Assembly: GCA_905234265.1 (NCBI GenBank)
Contig: CAJOHJ010000009.1
Coordinates: 62,001-126,000 of the forward strand
Reading direction: 5' to 3'
DNA: 64,000 nucleotides
Source: an uncultured Prevotella sp.
GTDB taxonomy: Bacteria > Bacteroidota > Bacteroidia > Bacteroidales > Bacteroidaceae
This document shows, one piece after another, positions 62,798 to 64,000 of the stretch. The notes under the pieces were generated by a model. That model searched no databases and was not told where the DNA came from. It worked only from the letters and a program-made list of their open reading frames with translations. The stretch's first letter is position 1. Every line of letters begins with the position of its first letter. A program made the position numbers and the translations under genes.

Positions 62798-64000
62798 TTT
62801 GTACTGCTGATGCTGCTGGCGGCATGCTCCGACGACGAGACTTTCAGCAGCAGCCCGTCGGACAGGCTTTCCTTTTCGACAGACACCGTCCGCCTGGACA
62901 CAATGTTCAGCGGCACACCGTCACCAACATACACTTTCTGGGTGCATAACACCACGAGCAAAGGGCTGCGCATGAGCAACGTGCGCCTGGAACGCGGCAA
63001 CCAGTCGGGCTTCCGCGTAAATGTCGACGGCACATTCCTCGACCCGATAGCCACCGGGCTGGAGATACGCCACGGCGACAGCCTGCGCGTCTTCGTTGAG
63101 GCCACCACCCTGCTGCAGAACTCTGCCACGCCGCAGCTGGTAGAGGACAACCTTATCTTTGCACTTGAAAGCGGCATAGAGCAGAAAGTCAACCTGAGGA
63201 CATACAGCTGGGACGCAGAGAAGATAGGCACCCTGCGCATCAGCCGCGACACCACCATACAGTCGGCCATTCCGCTGGTGGTCTTCGACAGCATAATCGT
63301 TGAGCAGGGAGCCACGCTGACAATAAGCGACACTCAGCTGTTCTTCCACGACAAGGCTGGCATCCGCGTCAGCGGAACCATCACGGCACAGCGGTGCCTG
63401 TTCCGAGGCGACCGGCTGGACCACATGTTCGACTATCTGCCTTACGACCGCATCAGCGGCCAGTGGGGCGGCATCGTCATCAGCTCACCGCCGGGAAACA
63501 TCAACTCATTCACCGACTGCGACATCCGCAACGCAACCGATGCCGTCGTCTGCGACAGTGCTGCAGTAGCCTTCACGCGCTGCACGATACACAACAGCCG
63601 AGGCTATGGAGTCAAGGCTGCCAATGCCACAATGTCGTTCTACAACTGCATCATGAGCAACAGCATGAACGACTGTCTGGCCATCGACGGCGGGACAATA
63701 CTCATCGACCACTGCACGCTGGCACAATTCTACCCCTTCAAGGCTGACCGCGGCGTGGCCCTGCGCTTCACCAACGGATGTGCTGACATGCTGCTGAAGT
63801 GCGTCAACACGCTGGTGACAGGCTATGCCGACGACGTCATCATGGGCGACGCTGCCGACACGGCAAGAGTCTTCGACTACTATCTTGCCGACTGCATACT
63901 GCGCACCATCCCCGTGGAAGACACGCTGCGCTGCGAGCGCGTAGTGTGGGAGACAGCACAGGACAGCGTACAGGCGACAAAGCACTTCAAGACCATTGAT
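62771..64000 (+). CDS. Lipoprotein with right-handed beta-helix-like body, 3' end outside window
   Basis: ATG 62771 gives MTRRHFPFFFVLLMLLAACSDDE, a clear lipoprotein signal with Cys19. ATG 62729 would also be in frame but adds an unneeded N terminus. The visible part (410 codons, no stop before the edge) has short repeated beta strands such as NSFTDCDIRNATDAVVCDSA and CIMSNSMNDCLAIDGGT, typical of parallel beta-helix proteins. Function unknown; it would be anchored in the outer membrane or inner face. Its start lies in the hairpin after rubrerythrin. Confidence 0.8.
   Translation, partial: MTRRHFPFFFVLLMLLAACSDDETFSSSPSDRLSFSTDTVRLDTMFSGTPSPTYTFWVHNTTSKGLRMSNVRLERGNQSGFRVNVDGTFLDPIATGLEIRHGDSLRVFVEATTLLQNSATPQLVEDNLIFALESGIEQKVNLRTYSWDAEKIGTLRISRDTTIQSAIPLVVFDSIIVEQGATLTISDTQLFFHDKAGIRVSGTITAQRCLFRGDRLDHMFDYLPYDRISGQWGGIVISSPPGNINSFTDCDIRNATDAVVCDSAAVAFTRCTIHNSRGYGVKAANATMSFYNCIMSNSMNDCLAIDGGTILIDHCTLAQFYPFKADRGVALRFTNGCADMLLKCVNTLVTGYADDVIMGDAADTARVFDYYLADCILRTIPVEDTLRCERVVWETAQDSVQATKHFKTID

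Overview
The window looks like a chromosome segment of a Prevotella/Segatella-type Bacteroidetes. Direct evidence is the repeated Bacteroidetes -7 promoter box TAnnTTTG, secreted proteins ending in type IX secretion-like tails (GLYIVNGKKIVVK), a hybrid two-component regulator beside a sulfatase, ROK kinases, and a Nuo complex that lacks NuoE, F and G. Species cannot be fixed from the sequence alone.

Layout: 1-10250 holds a complex I operon (end of nuoA, nuoB, fused nuoCD, nuoH-N) closed by a terminator. 10373-16484 (minus) carries a small MKK-type peptide, a secreted repeat protein, a candidate structured RNA and an outer-membrane beta-barrel protein. 16696-18610 holds aroB and a TtcA-like gene. 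18804-28178 is a small polysaccharide-use locus: serine-type sulfatase, its radical-SAM maturase, a secreted beta-propeller glycosidase-like protein and a hybrid regulator that has lost its kinase parts. 28413-39832 is mainly housekeeping: a TGS-type nucleoside kinase, two ROK paralogues, lysS, gpsA, a fucose isomerase-like gene, pgi, a HAD phosphatase and a lipoprotein. 39989-44596 has a second secreted protein plus MKK peptide pair, luxS, gapA and mscL. 44669-47670 has a SulP transporter and a preQ1-riboswitch-controlled yhhQ-queF pair. 47667-50990 is a decayed sensor kinase/ABC exporter followed by a BspA-like surface protein that is out of frame at a G8 tract. 51047-55095 has a lipoprotein, a small membrane protein and uvrA. 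55317-61938 is a type I restriction-modification island of visibly lower GC, containing an extra PD-(D/E)XK gene. The window ends with rubrerythrin and a truncated lipoprotein gene.

The most unusual signals are: (1) three 48-54-residue MKK-Y-P peptides, each directly downstream of a large secreted protein with the same C-terminal module, one of them translationally coupled; (2) two surface-protein genes with G8 tracts near their N termini, one in frame and one out of frame, suggesting phase variation; (3) a heptamer minisatellite (ACCCAAC/ACCCATC) that recurs between genes and in frame inside aroB, lysS and uvrA; (4) a dispersed palindromic element at four gene ends; (5) a candidate structured RNA with its own promoter; and (6) a preQ1-I riboswitch. 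No tRNA, rRNA, CRISPR array or insertion sequence was recognised.
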